Both the position numbers and the translations under genes were made by a program. Below, piece after piece: positions 24,774 to 33,197 of a stretch of 37,451 nucleotides of DNA. Location: contig CACPMF010000010.1 in NCBI GenBank assembly GCA_902634935.1, positions 1 through 37,451 of the forward strand. Direction: 5' to 3'. Under the pieces are notes generated by a model. The model had not been told where the DNA came from. It saw only the letters and a program-made list of their open reading frames with translations, and did no database searches. Position 1 is the first letter of the stretch, and the number at the start of each line of letters is the position of its first letter. The DNA is from an uncultured Pelagibacteraceae bacterium. GTDB taxonomy: Bacteria; Pseudomonadota; Alphaproteobacteria; Pelagibacterales; Pelagibacteraceae.

Positions 24774-27148
24774 TTAATTGAAAATGGTTTAACAACTAAT
24801 AATAAAGATGGAAGAAGAGTTAGCACAGAAATCATCGCTAATAACATTGCAATACCTGTAAATATACCGAAATAAATAGTTGGAATAAAATTTGATAATA
24901 CTAAAATAGAAAATCCAAATACAATTGTAATTGAAGTATTTAATATAGCAACTCCTACAGTTGAGTGACAAACTCGAAGTGTTTCATTGTAGTTTTTAAT
25001 TTTTGAAAATTCTTCCTTAAACCTATAAATATAATGAATACTGTTATCAACAGCAATACCAATAGTTATTGCAGCAATTGTAATTGTCATCATATCCAAT
25101 GGTATACCTGCTAATCCAATAATACCTAAAATAAAAAAAGCAGCTATAAAATTTGGAACAACCCCAATTAAGGATAATTTGATATTTCTAAATAAAACAA
25201 TAAACATAATAAATATCCCAACCATAACAAAACCAAGAGTTAATATTTGAGATTTAAACAAACTTTGTAACAAGTTATTAAATAAAATTAGAACACCTCC
25301 TAATTTAAATTCATCTTTTTTAAGTCCCAGTTTATTTTCTAAATCGAAATTAATTTGATTAATTAAGTCATTCCTTCTTAAATCTTCTAAAGAATCTTTT
25401 ATTCTCAAACTTATTCTTGCCTCTGAGTCTTTTATTGAAATATAAGGATCAACTATTTCTTTTTTAATTGTATCAGGAATTTTTGAATACAATACACCCA
25501 TCTCTAGTGTCCCTAATGGCTTGTTGTTATTTAGTTGAGTTGCAACTTCAATTATAGAGGAAAAAGAAAGTACTTTGCCTACTGGCTCTAAGCTGTCTAA
25601 ATATTTATGTACATTGTTAATTTTATCAATTTTATCTTTAGTAAACCAATATTTGTCATTATTTTGTTCTTCATCACCCCAATCATCCTCAAAATCATCA
25701 TCAGACTTTTCCTCTTTATTTTTTGGAAACTTAAGTATTACCTCCAAAGGAGTAGTGCCACCTAACTTTTCATCAATTAATTTCATGCCTTTATAAATTT
25801 CGGTATTTTTATTGAAGTAATTGATGAAACTATTTTCTACCTCTAATTTTGAAATACCAGCAACACTTAAAATAATAACAAATACAGTCGTTCCAAAAAT
25901 AATATTTTTTCTATCAATTGCAAAATTACCAAGAAAATATGTAAATTTTGACCTTTGATCCTTTTTTATATTGATATTTGAGCTTTCAATAAAATTTAAC
26001 AAAGTTGGTAGTAGTGTAAATGTGATTATAAAAGATGTAAGCAATCCCATTGTCATCATCCAACCAAAATCAATGATTGGTTTTATTTCACTAAATATTA
26101 AAGATAAGAATGCACAAATAGTTGTAAGAACAGTATAAAGTATAGGCCAATACATATTACTTGTAGTCATTACTATGATACTGGTTTTTGTTTTCTTTGG
26201 AAACTTTTTTGAGAGTTGAAGAAATCGAGTACTCATATGAATATTCATTGCCATAGTAAGGATTAGCATCATAGCTATAAAGTTTGAGGATATAACTGTA
26301 ACTTTCCATCCAACTAAACCTAAAAGCCCCATCATAATTATCACAGAAAAAAAACAACTGCTTATAGGAACAATAATCCAAACTAATTTTCTAAATACAA
26401 ACCAGAGTGTTACAATAATAAAAATTAATACTCCAAGCCCAAATACAATAATATCATTTTTAATAAAAGTCATCATATCGTCTGCAATCATAGGAATGCC
26501 ACCCAAATGAATTTTACCAACATTATTAAAATTTTTTATTACCTCTCTTATCTCTAAAATATTTTCATGATTTTGTTTTTTTATCTGATCCTTATATTTT
26601 TCTAACTCTTGCTTGTTCTTGAATTCTTTGTTTTTTTCCCTGGGTTTTAGATAAACAATTATTCCACTAGTTTTACCATCTTCACTTATTACAAAATTTC
26701 TAAATACGGGACTATTTTTAATTTCTTGAAAACCTCTAATTTTATCAACATCATTATCTTTTAATGATTTAAAATTATTTAATCTTTCTAAAAGAGGTTG
26801 ATCAGTGCTATTAAGAAGAGGTATATCTAAAAGAGTGATAACATTATGAACCCAATCTAATTTTTGAACTTCTTGTTTTAGTGATAGTAAATTTTTGATG
26901 GATTCAGACGAAATCATTTCACCATTTGGAGTATAAGTTAATACTAAAAATTCTTTTGCTTCGTACCTTTCAGAGATTTCATTTAAGTATTTTAAGTCTG
27001 GATCACCTTCAATAAGAAGAGTATCTGATGATGCATCAAGCCTAAAATTTTTCGAAAAATAACCAAAAAAAATTAAAGAAATTAAAAGTAGAAGAAAAAC
27101 TAATTTTGGTTTTTCAATAATATTTTTTTGATAAAAATTAGCCAACAT
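24770..27148 (-). CDS. RND superfamily (MMPL-type) exporter
   Basis: 792 residues with two repeats, each a large soluble domain flanked by one plus five helices; the second repeat begins at about residue 415. A diagnostic helix-4 equivalent reads G-I-A-V-D-N-S-I-H-Y-I-Y-R-F (proton-relay aspartate) in the second half, while the first half has M-A-M-N-I-H-M-S-T-R-F. The second soluble domain contains an unusual acidic stretch at about residues 481-493 (D-D-D-F-E-D-D-W-G-D-E-E). Members of this group (COG1033) move lipids or hydrophobic compounds such as hopanoids; no substrate can be named. Lies between dnaB and cvpA. Confidence 0.9.
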   Translation of the reverse strand: MLANFYQKNIIEKPKLVFLLLLISLIFFGYFSKNFRLDASSDTLLIEGDPDLKYLNEISERYEAKEFLVLTYTPNGEMISSESIKNLLSLKQEVQKLDWVHNVITLLDIPLLNSTDQPLLERLNNFKSLKDNDVDKIRGFQEIKNSPVFRNFVISEDGKTSGIIVYLKPREKNKEFKNKQELEKYKDQIKKQNHENILEIREVIKNFNNVGKIHLGGIPMIADDMMTFIKNDIIVFGLGVLIFIIVTLWFVFRKLVWIIVPISSCFFSVIIMMGLLGLVGWKVTVISSNFIAMMLILTMAMNIHMSTRFLQLSKKFPKKTKTSIIVMTTSNMYWPILYTVLTTICAFLSLIFSEIKPIIDFGWMMTMGLLTSFIITFTLLPTLLNFIESSNINIKKDQRSKFTYFLGNFAIDRKNIIFGTTVFVIILSVAGISKLEVENSFINYFNKNTEIYKGMKLIDEKLGGTTPLEVILKFPKNKEEKSDDDFEDDWGDEEQNNDKYWFTKDKIDKINNVHKYLDSLEPVGKVLSFSSIIEVATQLNNNKPLGTLEMGVLYSKIPDTIKKEIVDPYISIKDSEARISLRIKDSLEDLRRNDLINQINFDLENKLGLKKDEFKLGGVLILFNNLLQSLFKSQILTLGFVMVGIFIMFIVLFRNIKLSLIGVVPNFIAAFFILGIIGLAGIPLDMMTITIAAITIGIAVDNSIHYIYRFKEEFSKIKNYNETLRVCHSTVGVAILNTSITIVFGFSILVLSNFIPTIYFGIFTGIAMLLAMISVLTLLPSLLLVVKPFSIK

Positions 27149-27173
27149 TCAGTATTAGCTTATATATTTAAAA

Positions 27174-28589
27174 CTAGTTGTTTTGAATATCTTTAAATTT
27201 GGTAAACATAGCCTCAAATTCAAGCATTATATTACCCGTTGGACCATGACGTTGTTTACCTATAATTATTTCAGCTAAACTTGAGACTTCATTCATTTTT
27301 GCCTGCCATTCTGCGTGCTCAACTGTTGCAGGTCTTGGTTCTTTTCTCTCTAAGTAATATGCTTCTCTGTAAACAAACATTACAACATCCGCATCTTGTT
27401 CAATAGAACCAGACTCTCTTAAATCAGCTAATTGTGGTTTCTTATCATCTCTTGCTTCAACTGCTCTAGACAATTGAGAGAGAGCAACAACTGGAACTGA
27501 TAACTCTTTTGCTAGCGCTTTTAAACCTTGTGTAATCTCGGATATTTCTTGAACTCTCCCATCTTTAAAGTTTGATGCTCTCATCAATTGAATATAATCA
27601 ATAACAACCATATCAAGACCATATAATCTTTTAATTCTTCGTGCTCTATTGCTGAGAGCTGCAATTGAAATAGCTGGGGTTTCATCAATATAGAGAGGCA
27701 ATTCAGATATATCTTTTGAGGTTTCAATAAATTTATCAAATTGCTCTTCCGATATTTTTCCTCTTCTAATATCATTAGATTTAATTCTAGATTGCTCAGC
27801 AAGAATTCGAGTTGAAAGCTGTTCTGATGACATCTCTAGAGAAAAAAAAGCTATTGAAGACTTTTTTCCATCATCTTGTAATTTTTTTGCTGCATTGAAT
27901 GCTATATTTGTAGCCAATGCAGTCTTTCCCATTGATGGTCTTCCTGCAATTACAATTAAATCAGATTTATGTAGTCCACCCAGTCGATCATCAAGATCTG
28001 TTAGACCAGTAGGCACACCAACAATTCCTTCATCATTTTTATATGCGCTTGAAGCCATTTCAATTGTTTGTCTCATGGCTTCATCAAATTTAATCAGTGA
28101 ATTACTTAAAGAGCCTTTTTCAGCTAAATCAAATAATTTTTTTTCAAAATTCTCAATAATTTTTTGTCCATCATTATCTAGATCATTTAGTTTTGCGGTA
28201 TCAATTACATTTTCTGAGATTTTGATTAATTCTCTTTTTACAAATAGATCATAAATTAATTTTGAATACTCAATTGCTTGCCTTGAGGATGTTGAAAATT
28301 TAGTCACCTTTACAAGATACTCAGGTACATTTAATTCGTCTTTTTCATTTTCAAAATAATTTTTAAGAGTAATTGGATTTGCCAACATTCCACTATAAAT
28401 TAACTTTTCTATAGCCCCAAAAATTTTTTGATGCATTGGATCATAAAAGTTTTTATTAACTATTATCATATTGATCTCATCAAATATTTCATTTGAGAGT
28501 AAAATTGATCCAATTACTGATTGTTCAGCTTCAATATTGTTAGGATGTTCTTCTAATTTACTTTTTATAATGTTAAGAGATTGTGACAT
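27174..28589 (-). CDS. dnaB: Replicative DNA helicase
   Basis: 471 residues, normal length. The N-terminal domain begins with P-N-N-I-E-A-E-Q-S-V-I-G-S; the RecA-like domain has Walker A A-G-R-P-S-M-G-K222-T, the S-L-E-M-S motif, Walker B M-V-V-I-D-Y-I-Q-L-M, and the arginine-finger region L-R-E-S-G-S-I-E-Q-D-A-D-V. It unwinds the chromosome at the fork as a hexamer. An AGGA lies 9 bases before the ATG. The gap to rplI is 67 bases, so it may be in the ribosomal-protein transcript. Confidence 0.97.
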   Translation of the reverse strand: MSQSLNIIKSKLEEHPNNIEAEQSVIGSILLSNEIFDEINMIIVNKNFYDPMHQKIFGAIEKLIYSGMLANPITLKNYFENEKDELNVPEYLVKVTKFSTSSRQAIEYSKLIYDLFVKRELIKISENVIDTAKLNDLDNDGQKIIENFEKKLFDLAEKGSLSNSLIKFDEAMRQTIEMASSAYKNDEGIVGVPTGLTDLDDRLGGLHKSDLIVIAGRPSMGKTALATNIAFNAAKKLQDDGKKSSIAFFSLEMSSEQLSTRILAEQSRIKSNDIRRGKISEEQFDKFIETSKDISELPLYIDETPAISIAALSNRARRIKRLYGLDMVVIDYIQLMRASNFKDGRVQEISEITQGLKALAKELSVPVVALSQLSRAVEARDDKKPQLADLRESGSIEQDADVVMFVYREAYYLERKEPRPATVEHAEWQAKMNEVSSLAEIIIGKQRHGPTGNIMLEFEAMFTKFKDIQNN

Positions 28590-28656
28590 AGTAAAATCCT
28601 ATTTAAAAATAGATTATTTACAATATTAAATAAGAATTGGGGAAAAAAATGTATAA

Positions 28657-29115
28657 TTATTTTATTTCTTCTTGAGGGATTACTTTAATTATTATTTGAG
28701 TTTGTACGTCAGAATGTAGGTTTAATTCAACTTTAAATTCGCCTAGAGATTTTATTTCTTTTGAAGGTTGAATATTAGAGGGATTTATTTGTACATTTTC
28801 TTTTTCGTAAATTAACTTAGAAATTTCTGTAGGTTTTACTGATCCATATAATTCTTTATTTTCAGTACTAAGTTTTTTTATCTCATAAATCTTTTTTTGA
28901 ATTTTTTCTGAAATACCTTTTGCCTCTTTCTTTTTGTCTTGATCTTTTTTACTTAGCTCTTGTTTAATTTTTTCAACTTCCTTAATATTTTCTTTAGATG
29001 CAAAAAGAGCTTTTTTTTTCGAAATTAAATAATTTCTTGCAAAACCTCTCTTAACATCAATTATTTCCCCAATTGATCCTATTTTTCTTACGTTCTCTAA
29101 GAGGATAACTTTCAT
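28657..29115 (-). CDS. rplI: 50S ribosomal protein L9
   Basis: 152 residues. N-terminal domain M-K-V-I-L-L-E-N-V with G-x-x-G and G-F-A-R-N-Y-L-I is the universal L9 signature; a lysine-rich connecting helix follows (about residues 40-85), and the C-terminal domain contains L-Y-G-S-V. The start overlaps the stop of rpsR by one base. After the stop codon only an AT-rich stretch is seen, without a hairpin. Confidence 0.97.
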   Translation of the reverse strand: MKVILLENVRKIGSIGEIIDVKRGFARNYLISKKKALFASKENIKEVEKIKQELSKKDQDKKKEAKGISEKIQKKIYEIKKLSTENKELYGSVKPTEISKLIYEKENVQINPSNIQPSKEIKSLGEFKVELNLHSDVQTQIIIKVIPQEEIK

Positions 29116-29384
29116 TATATTAACGCTAAATTTCTAGCTCTTTTAATTGAAAGAGATAATTCTCTTTGTTTTTTTTGACTTACCGACGTTATTCGGGAAG
29201 GAAGAATTTTTCCATTTTCAGATATATATTTTTTTAAAAGCTTAATATTTTTATAATCAACTAATGGCGCACCCTTTCCTGAAAGAGGACATTTTTTTTT
29301 AAATCTATATTTATTATTCTGGAAAATACTCAGTTTTGAAAAATTACTTTGTGAACCTCTTTTTTTGTTATTTCTCTTTTTCAT
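29115..29384 (-). CDS. rpsR: 30S ribosomal protein S18
   Basis: 89 residues. The core [22 protein letters not shown] is the S18 signature, with [13 protein letters not shown] and R-A-R-N-L-A-L-I at the end. The N-terminal tail is basic and carries C-P-L. Binds S6 in the 30S platform; rpsF is immediately upstream, overlapping by one base. Confidence 0.97.
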   Translation of the reverse strand: MKKRNNKKRGSQSNFSKLSIFQNNKYRFKKKCPLSGKGAPLVDYKNIKLLKKYISENGKILPSRITSVSQKKQRELSLSIKRARNLALI

Positions 29385-29740
29385 TATTTTTTAATTTTTT
29401 TATCTACTTCTTTATCATCACTATTTTTTTTGAAGTAATCTGTTTCTAAATCAAATTTTTTAACTTTTACTGTTAAATATCTTAATAAATTTTTGTCAAT
29501 TTTCTCGTTTTTTTCTAACTCAGAAATAGTTTTTCCACTAGCTTTAATTTTAAAATGTAAATAATTACCCTTTTTATTTTTTTTTATTAAATACGAGAGG
29601 TTCAGTAATCCCCAATTTTCAAGTTTTACAATATCACCTTCATTCTTTTCTACTATTTTAGAGTACTTTTCTTGAAGCTGTTTCAACTGTGAAGGGCTAG
29701 TGTCTTGTCTAGCTATAATTGTATGTTCGTAAAAGTTCAT
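29384..29740 (-). CDS. rpsF: 30S ribosomal protein S6
   Basis: 118 residues. Opens with [12 protein letters not shown], followed by the [14 protein letters not shown] segment typical of S6 (W-G-x-R-x-L-A-Y in most bacteria), and a lysine/aspartate-rich tail. First gene of the leftward run that continues through dnaB and purF. I found no obvious S6:S18 leader structure in the 85 bases upstream. Confidence 0.96.
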   Translation of the reverse strand: MNFYEHTIIARQDTSPSQLKQLQEKYSKIVEKNEGDIVKLENWGLLNLSYLIKKNKKGNYLHFKIKASGKTISELEKNEKIDKNLLRYLTVKVKKFDLETDYFKKNSDDKEVDKKIKK

Positions 29741-29763
29741 ATTTATTCTTTTAAAAATGTGAG

Positions 29764-29792
29764 GATATACTATTATTAATTTTTAATTACAA
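29764..29792 (-). promoter_or_regulatory. Candidate promoter for the rpsF run
   Basis: Reading leftward, TTGTAA (29792-29787) and TATATC (29769-29764) are separated by exactly 17 bases, with initiation expected near 29757 and the ATG at 29740. Each box has four of six consensus matches. It lies in the 85-base divergent gap to fabD, which must also hold the fabD promoter; that one I could not place. Confidence 0.4.
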
Positions 29793-29825
29793 TACAAAAA
29801 ATACAATATTTACTTAATATATTTA

Positions 29826-30746
29826 ATGTTTTCTGTTTTATTCCCTGGTCAAGGTTCGCAGTCTCCAGGGATGGCAAAAGTTTTCTATGATAACTTTGAT
29901 TATGTTAAGTTTTTTTTCAAAGAGGCTGATGATTTACTTAATAGTTCAATAAGCAAATTAGTATTAGAGGGTCCTAAAGATCAACTTGATCTTACTGAAA
30001 ATACTCAACCAGCAATATTTCTAGTAAGTTATAGTATTTTTAATGTTTTAAAAAGAGAAACCTCATTTGACATTGATGCTGCAAATTATTTTGCTGGTCA
30101 TTCACTAGGTGAGTATTCTGCATTGGCATGTGCAGAGTCATTAACATTTTCTCAAACAATTAAATTATTGAAAAAAAGAGGTCATGCTATGCAATCAGCA
30201 GTTCCTAAAGGCCAGGGTGGTATGTTGGCGGTTTTAGGATCTGATATTGAGAGAATTAATGATATTTTAGAGATGAATAAAGATAATTTTAATTGTTACG
30301 TGGCAAATGACAATTCAGTTGGTCAAATTGTGATTAGTGGAAATAACAAAGATTTGGAAAAATTTTCCTTAGAATTAATAAATAATAAAATAAAAAATAT
30401 AAAACTTCCAGTAAGTGCCCCGTTTCATTGCAAACTTATGAATAGTGCAACAAAAATTATGGAGGTAGAAATATCTCATTTGGAGTTTAAATCGCCAAAA
30501 ATTGATATTGTTTCAAATGTAACTTCAGAACCAGTCAATGAAATATCTGCTATAAAAAAATTATTGATAAGCCAAATAGAGAAACCAGTAAGATGGAGAG
30601 AAATTATTAATTATATGATAAACAAAAATATAAATAAATTTATAGAAATTGGTCCTGGTAAAGTACTCTCAGGATTAGTAAAAAGAATGAACAGAAATGC
30701 AGAACTTATACAAATTAACGATTTAGAAGATTTAAAGAAGTTATAG
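29826..30746 (+). CDS. fabD: Malonyl-CoA:ACP transacylase
   Basis: 306 residues, as in other bacteria. Loads malonyl groups onto acyl carrier protein for fatty acid synthesis. P-G-Q-G-S-Q begins the protein, the nucleophile S93 is in G-H-S-L-G-E-Y-S, and the catalytic H201 in A-P-F-H-C (reference residues Ser92 and His201). The C-terminus has I-E-I-G-P-G-K-V-L. Followed by fabG after 4 bases. Confidence 0.97.
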   Translation: MFSVLFPGQGSQSPGMAKVFYDNFDYVKFFFKEADDLLNSSISKLVLEGPKDQLDLTENTQPAIFLVSYSIFNVLKRETSFDIDAANYFAGHSLGEYSALACAESLTFSQTIKLLKKRGHAMQSAVPKGQGGMLAVLGSDIERINDILEMNKDNFNCYVANDNSVGQIVISGNNKDLEKFSLELINNKIKNIKLPVSAPFHCKLMNSATKIMEVEISHLEFKSPKIDIVSNVTSEPVNEISAIKKLLISQIEKPVRWREIINYMINKNINKFIEIGPGKVLSGLVKRMNRNAELIQINDLEDLKKL

Positions 30747-30750
30747 GCTA

Positions 30751-31488
30751 ATGATAGATTTAAAGGATATTAATATTATTCTTACTGGTGCTACAGGAGG
30801 AATAGGCAATTCTATTTTAGAAAATTTAATTTTATCTGGTGCTAATGTATTAGCTACGGGTACTAATGAGGAAAAACTTAATTTAATTAAAAAAAAATAT
30901 AAAAATGTTCAAATAAAAAAATTTGACATATCAAATCATTTAGAAATTGAAAATTTCATAAATAAAGCAAACGAAATCTTGGGTGGAAGAATAGATGTGT
31001 TAATTAATAATGCTGGAATTACAAGAGATAATCTTTCGATAAGAATGAAAGATGAGGAATGGAATAAAGTTATTGATATTAATTTAACCTCCACTTTCCT
31101 TTTGAGTAAAAGTGTCGTTAAAAAAATGCTTAAGAGTAAAAAAGGAAAAATAATAAATATTACATCAATAGTTGGACACACGGGCAATATTGGGCAAGCA
31201 AATTATACTGCTTCTAAAGCTGGTGTTGTTGCAATGTCTAAAAGTTTAGCTCTAGAATATGGAAAGAAAAATATAAATGTAAATTGTGTCTCCCCAGGCT
31301 TTATATCAACTGAAATGACTGATAAAATTAATGACGATTACAAAGAAGTTTTAAAATCGAAAATACCTATGAATAGATTTGGTACCCCAAATGATGTTGC
31401 AAATACAGTCATTTTTTTATGCTCAAAACTTTCGGATTATATTACAGGTGAAACAATACATGTTAATGGTGGCATGTATTTTAGTTGA
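30751..31488 (+). CDS. fabG: 3-oxoacyl-ACP reductase
   Basis: 245 residues, SDR family. Cofactor loop G-A-T-G-G-I-G, then N-N-A-G-I-T-R-D, catalytic serine in I-T-S-I-V-G, and Y152-T-A-S-K156; it ends Y-I-T-G-E-T-I-H-V-N-G-G-M-Y, the FabG C-terminus. The N-N-A-G-I-T-R-D and G-N-x-G-Q-A-N-Y parts separate FabG from other SDRs, and the fabD-fabG-acpP context confirms the assignment. Confidence 0.96.
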   Translation: MIDLKDINIILTGATGGIGNSILENLILSGANVLATGTNEEKLNLIKKKYKNVQIKKFDISNHLEIENFINKANEILGGRIDVLINNAGITRDNLSIRMKDEEWNKVIDINLTSTFLLSKSVVKKMLKSKKGKIINITSIVGHTGNIGQANYTASKAGVVAMSKSLALEYGKKNINVNCVSPGFISTEMTDKINDDYKEVLKSKIPMNRFGTPNDVANTVIFLCSKLSDYITGETIHVNGGMYFS

Positions 31489-31512
31489 CAAAATCAACAA
31501 AATATTTATTAA
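31485..31512 (+). promoter_or_regulatory. Candidate internal promoter for acpP
   Basis: A consensus TTGACA (31485-31490) overlaps the fabG stop codon and is followed after 16 bases by TATTAA (31507-31512). Initiation near 31519 would leave a 16-base leader with AAGGA before the ATG at 31535. An extra promoter would fit the high demand for acyl carrier protein. Confidence 0.45.
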
Positions 31513-31534
31513 CGACTTAACTTAAAGGATATAA

Positions 31535-31774
31535 ATGTCAGACGATATTTCAAGTAAAGTAAAAAAAATAGTTGCAGACCATCTAGGAATTGACGAAGCA
31601 AAAGTAACTGAAGAGTCAAGTTTTATCGATGATCTCGGGGCAGATAGTTTAGATACTGTTGAATTAGTAATGGCTTTTGAAGAGGAATTCGGGTCAGAGA
31701 TCTCAGATAGCGATGCAGAAAAGATTCTTACAGTAGGAGATGCTGTAAAATTTATAGAGAATAAAGCTAATTAA
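31535..31774 (+). CDS. acpP: Acyl carrier protein
   Basis: 79 residues, acidic. S38 in [11 protein letters not shown] is the 4'-phosphopantetheine attachment site; [11 protein letters not shown] precedes it, and the helix M-A-F-E-E-E-F-G follows. Preceded by AAGGA. Next gene gmk begins 13 bases later. Confidence 0.97.
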   Translation: MSDDISSKVKKIVADHLGIDEAKVTEESSFIDDLGADSLDTVELVMAFEEEFGSEISDSDAEKILTVGDAVKFIENKAN

Positions 31775-31787
31775 ATTTTAGTATTAA

Positions 31788-32417
31788 ATGTCCGGAAATA
31801 ATGAGGGGATAATAGTAGTATTATCATCTCCATCGGGCGCAGGTAAAACCACATTAGTTAAAGAAATTTCAAGAAAAAATAATTATCAAATATCTATATC
31901 TCACACAACAAGAAAACCTCGTTCAATCGAAAAAGACGGCAAAGATTATTATTTTGTCAGCGATTCTGAATTTAAAAATTTAATTGATGAAGATCGATTT
32001 TTAGAATATGCAAAAGTTTTTCAACATTATTACGGATCATCTAAAGATGCTGTTTTTAAAAAGCTTGAAAGTGGACAAAATGTTATTTTTGATATTGATT
32101 GGCAAGGAACGGAACAAATTAAGAAACAAAAACTTAATTATAGAATACTTACAATATTTATTTTACCACCAAGCCGAGATGAGCTTTACAAAAGACTATT
32201 AAATAGAGATAGAAATGACGAAAAAATAGTAAAAGAAAGAATGGCCCAATTTAATGAGGATGTACTTCATTGGAAAGATTATGATTTTACGGTTATCAAC
32301 GACGATTTAGAAAATTGCTATAAAAAAATAATTAAATTTATTGAATCTAAAAATAATGAAAATGATCCCGATTATCAAAAATTAATATCTTTACACGTGA
32401 ACAGTCTACTTAATTAA
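31788..32417 (+). CDS. gmk: Guanylate kinase
   Basis: 209 residues; phosphorylates GMP to GDP. P-loop L-S-S-P-S-G-A-G-K-T-T, the GMP-binding part S-H-T-T-R-K-P-R and G-x-D-Y-Y-F-V, and Y-A-K-V-F-Q-H-Y-Y-G-S are all present. The 3' end overlaps the end of rsmA, on the other strand, by 12 bases (tail to tail), so no room for a terminator remains between them. Confidence 0.96.
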   Translation: MSGNNEGIIVVLSSPSGAGKTTLVKEISRKNNYQISISHTTRKPRSIEKDGKDYYFVSDSEFKNLIDEDRFLEYAKVFQHYYGSSKDAVFKKLESGQNVIFDIDWQGTEQIKKQKLNYRILTIFILPPSRDELYKRLLNRDRNDEKIVKERMAQFNEDVLHWKDYDFTVINDDLENCYKKIIKFIESKNNENDPDYQKLISLHVNSLLN

Positions 32418-33197
32418 TTTTTCGTAAATTAAACATATTTTATAAAAGGTATTTTTATCTAAATTTTGCGGTCTTAATTTTACATCTAATTTTAATTCAT
32501 CAGCTACTTTTTTTGGATTTTTAAAAATAATATTGAGTGGTTTTTTTATCATTTTTCTTCTCTGATTAAAAAAAATATTTGTAATATGTTCAAGATTATT
32601 GGAGTTCTTAAATTCAATATAATTTGATTTTGGTTCAAAAATCAACAATGTGCTAGTAACCTTTGGTTTTGGATAAAAAGAAGATGGTTCTATATCCATG
32701 ATTTTTTTAATGTTAAATTTCCATGAAGAAAATATAGATAATCTTCCGTATAGATTTGTATTATCTTTAGCTAAGATTCTCTCAGCAACTTCTTTCTGAA
32801 ACATAAAAATTAATTTTTTAAATGTGAAATCTTTCCTATTGTGTTTAATAAATTTAACAAGTATTTGGCTAGAAATATTGTATGGGAGATTTCCAAATAC
32901 AATCAAATTTTTGATATTTAATTCATTAAATTTGTACTGTAAAATATCTTCGTTGATAACAACGATACTATCTTTAAATTTTTTATTTAGATGCTCAATT
33001 AATCTTTTATCTTTTTCTATGACATATAACTTTTTAGGTTTTTTGAGAAGAATAGTTTCAGTTAAATTACCAGTTCCAGGGCCTATTTCTAAAACATAAT
33101 CTTTCTCACTTATATTACCGTTATCACATACTTTTTTAATAATATTTTTATCTAACAAAAAATTTTGTCCTAAACTCTTTTTAGGAATTATATTCAT
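32406..33197 (-). CDS. rsmA: 16S rRNA (adenine1518/1519-N6)-dimethyltransferase
   Basis: 263 residues (KsgA). K-S-L-G-Q-N-F-L-L-D at the start, the SAM-binding loop E-I-G-P-G-T-G-N-L-T, and the catalytic N-L-P-Y motif in F-G-N-L-P-Y-N-I-S are diagnostic. Dimethylates two adenines in helix 45 of 16S rRNA during 30S assembly. Its start shares a base with the pdxA stop; last gene of the lptD-surA-pdxA-rsmA run. Confidence 0.96.
   Translation of the reverse strand: MNIIPKKSLGQNFLLDKNIIKKVCDNGNISEKDYVLEIGPGTGNLTETILLKKPKKLYVIEKDKRLIEHLNKKFKDSIVVINEDILQYKFNELNIKNLIVFGNLPYNISSQILVKFIKHNRKDFTFKKLIFMFQKEVAERILAKDNTNLYGRLSIFSSWKFNIKKIMDIEPSSFYPKPKVTSTLLIFEPKSNYIEFKNSNNLEHITNIFFNQRRKMIKKPLNIIFKNPKKVADELKLDVKLRPQNLDKNTFYKICLIYEKLIK

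Noticed and set aside
27895-28254. 119-residue reading frame on the plus strand inside dnaB
   Set aside because: Antisense to dnaB; serine-rich composition is the expected reflection of the dnaB codons.
28652-28657. TATAAT on the plus strand between rplI and dnaB
   Set aside because: No rightward gene follows for more than 1 kb; chance match in AT-rich DNA.
31788-32417. Internal same-strand frame 32008-32202 in gmk
   Set aside because: Out-of-frame shadow of the kinase gene without any domain.
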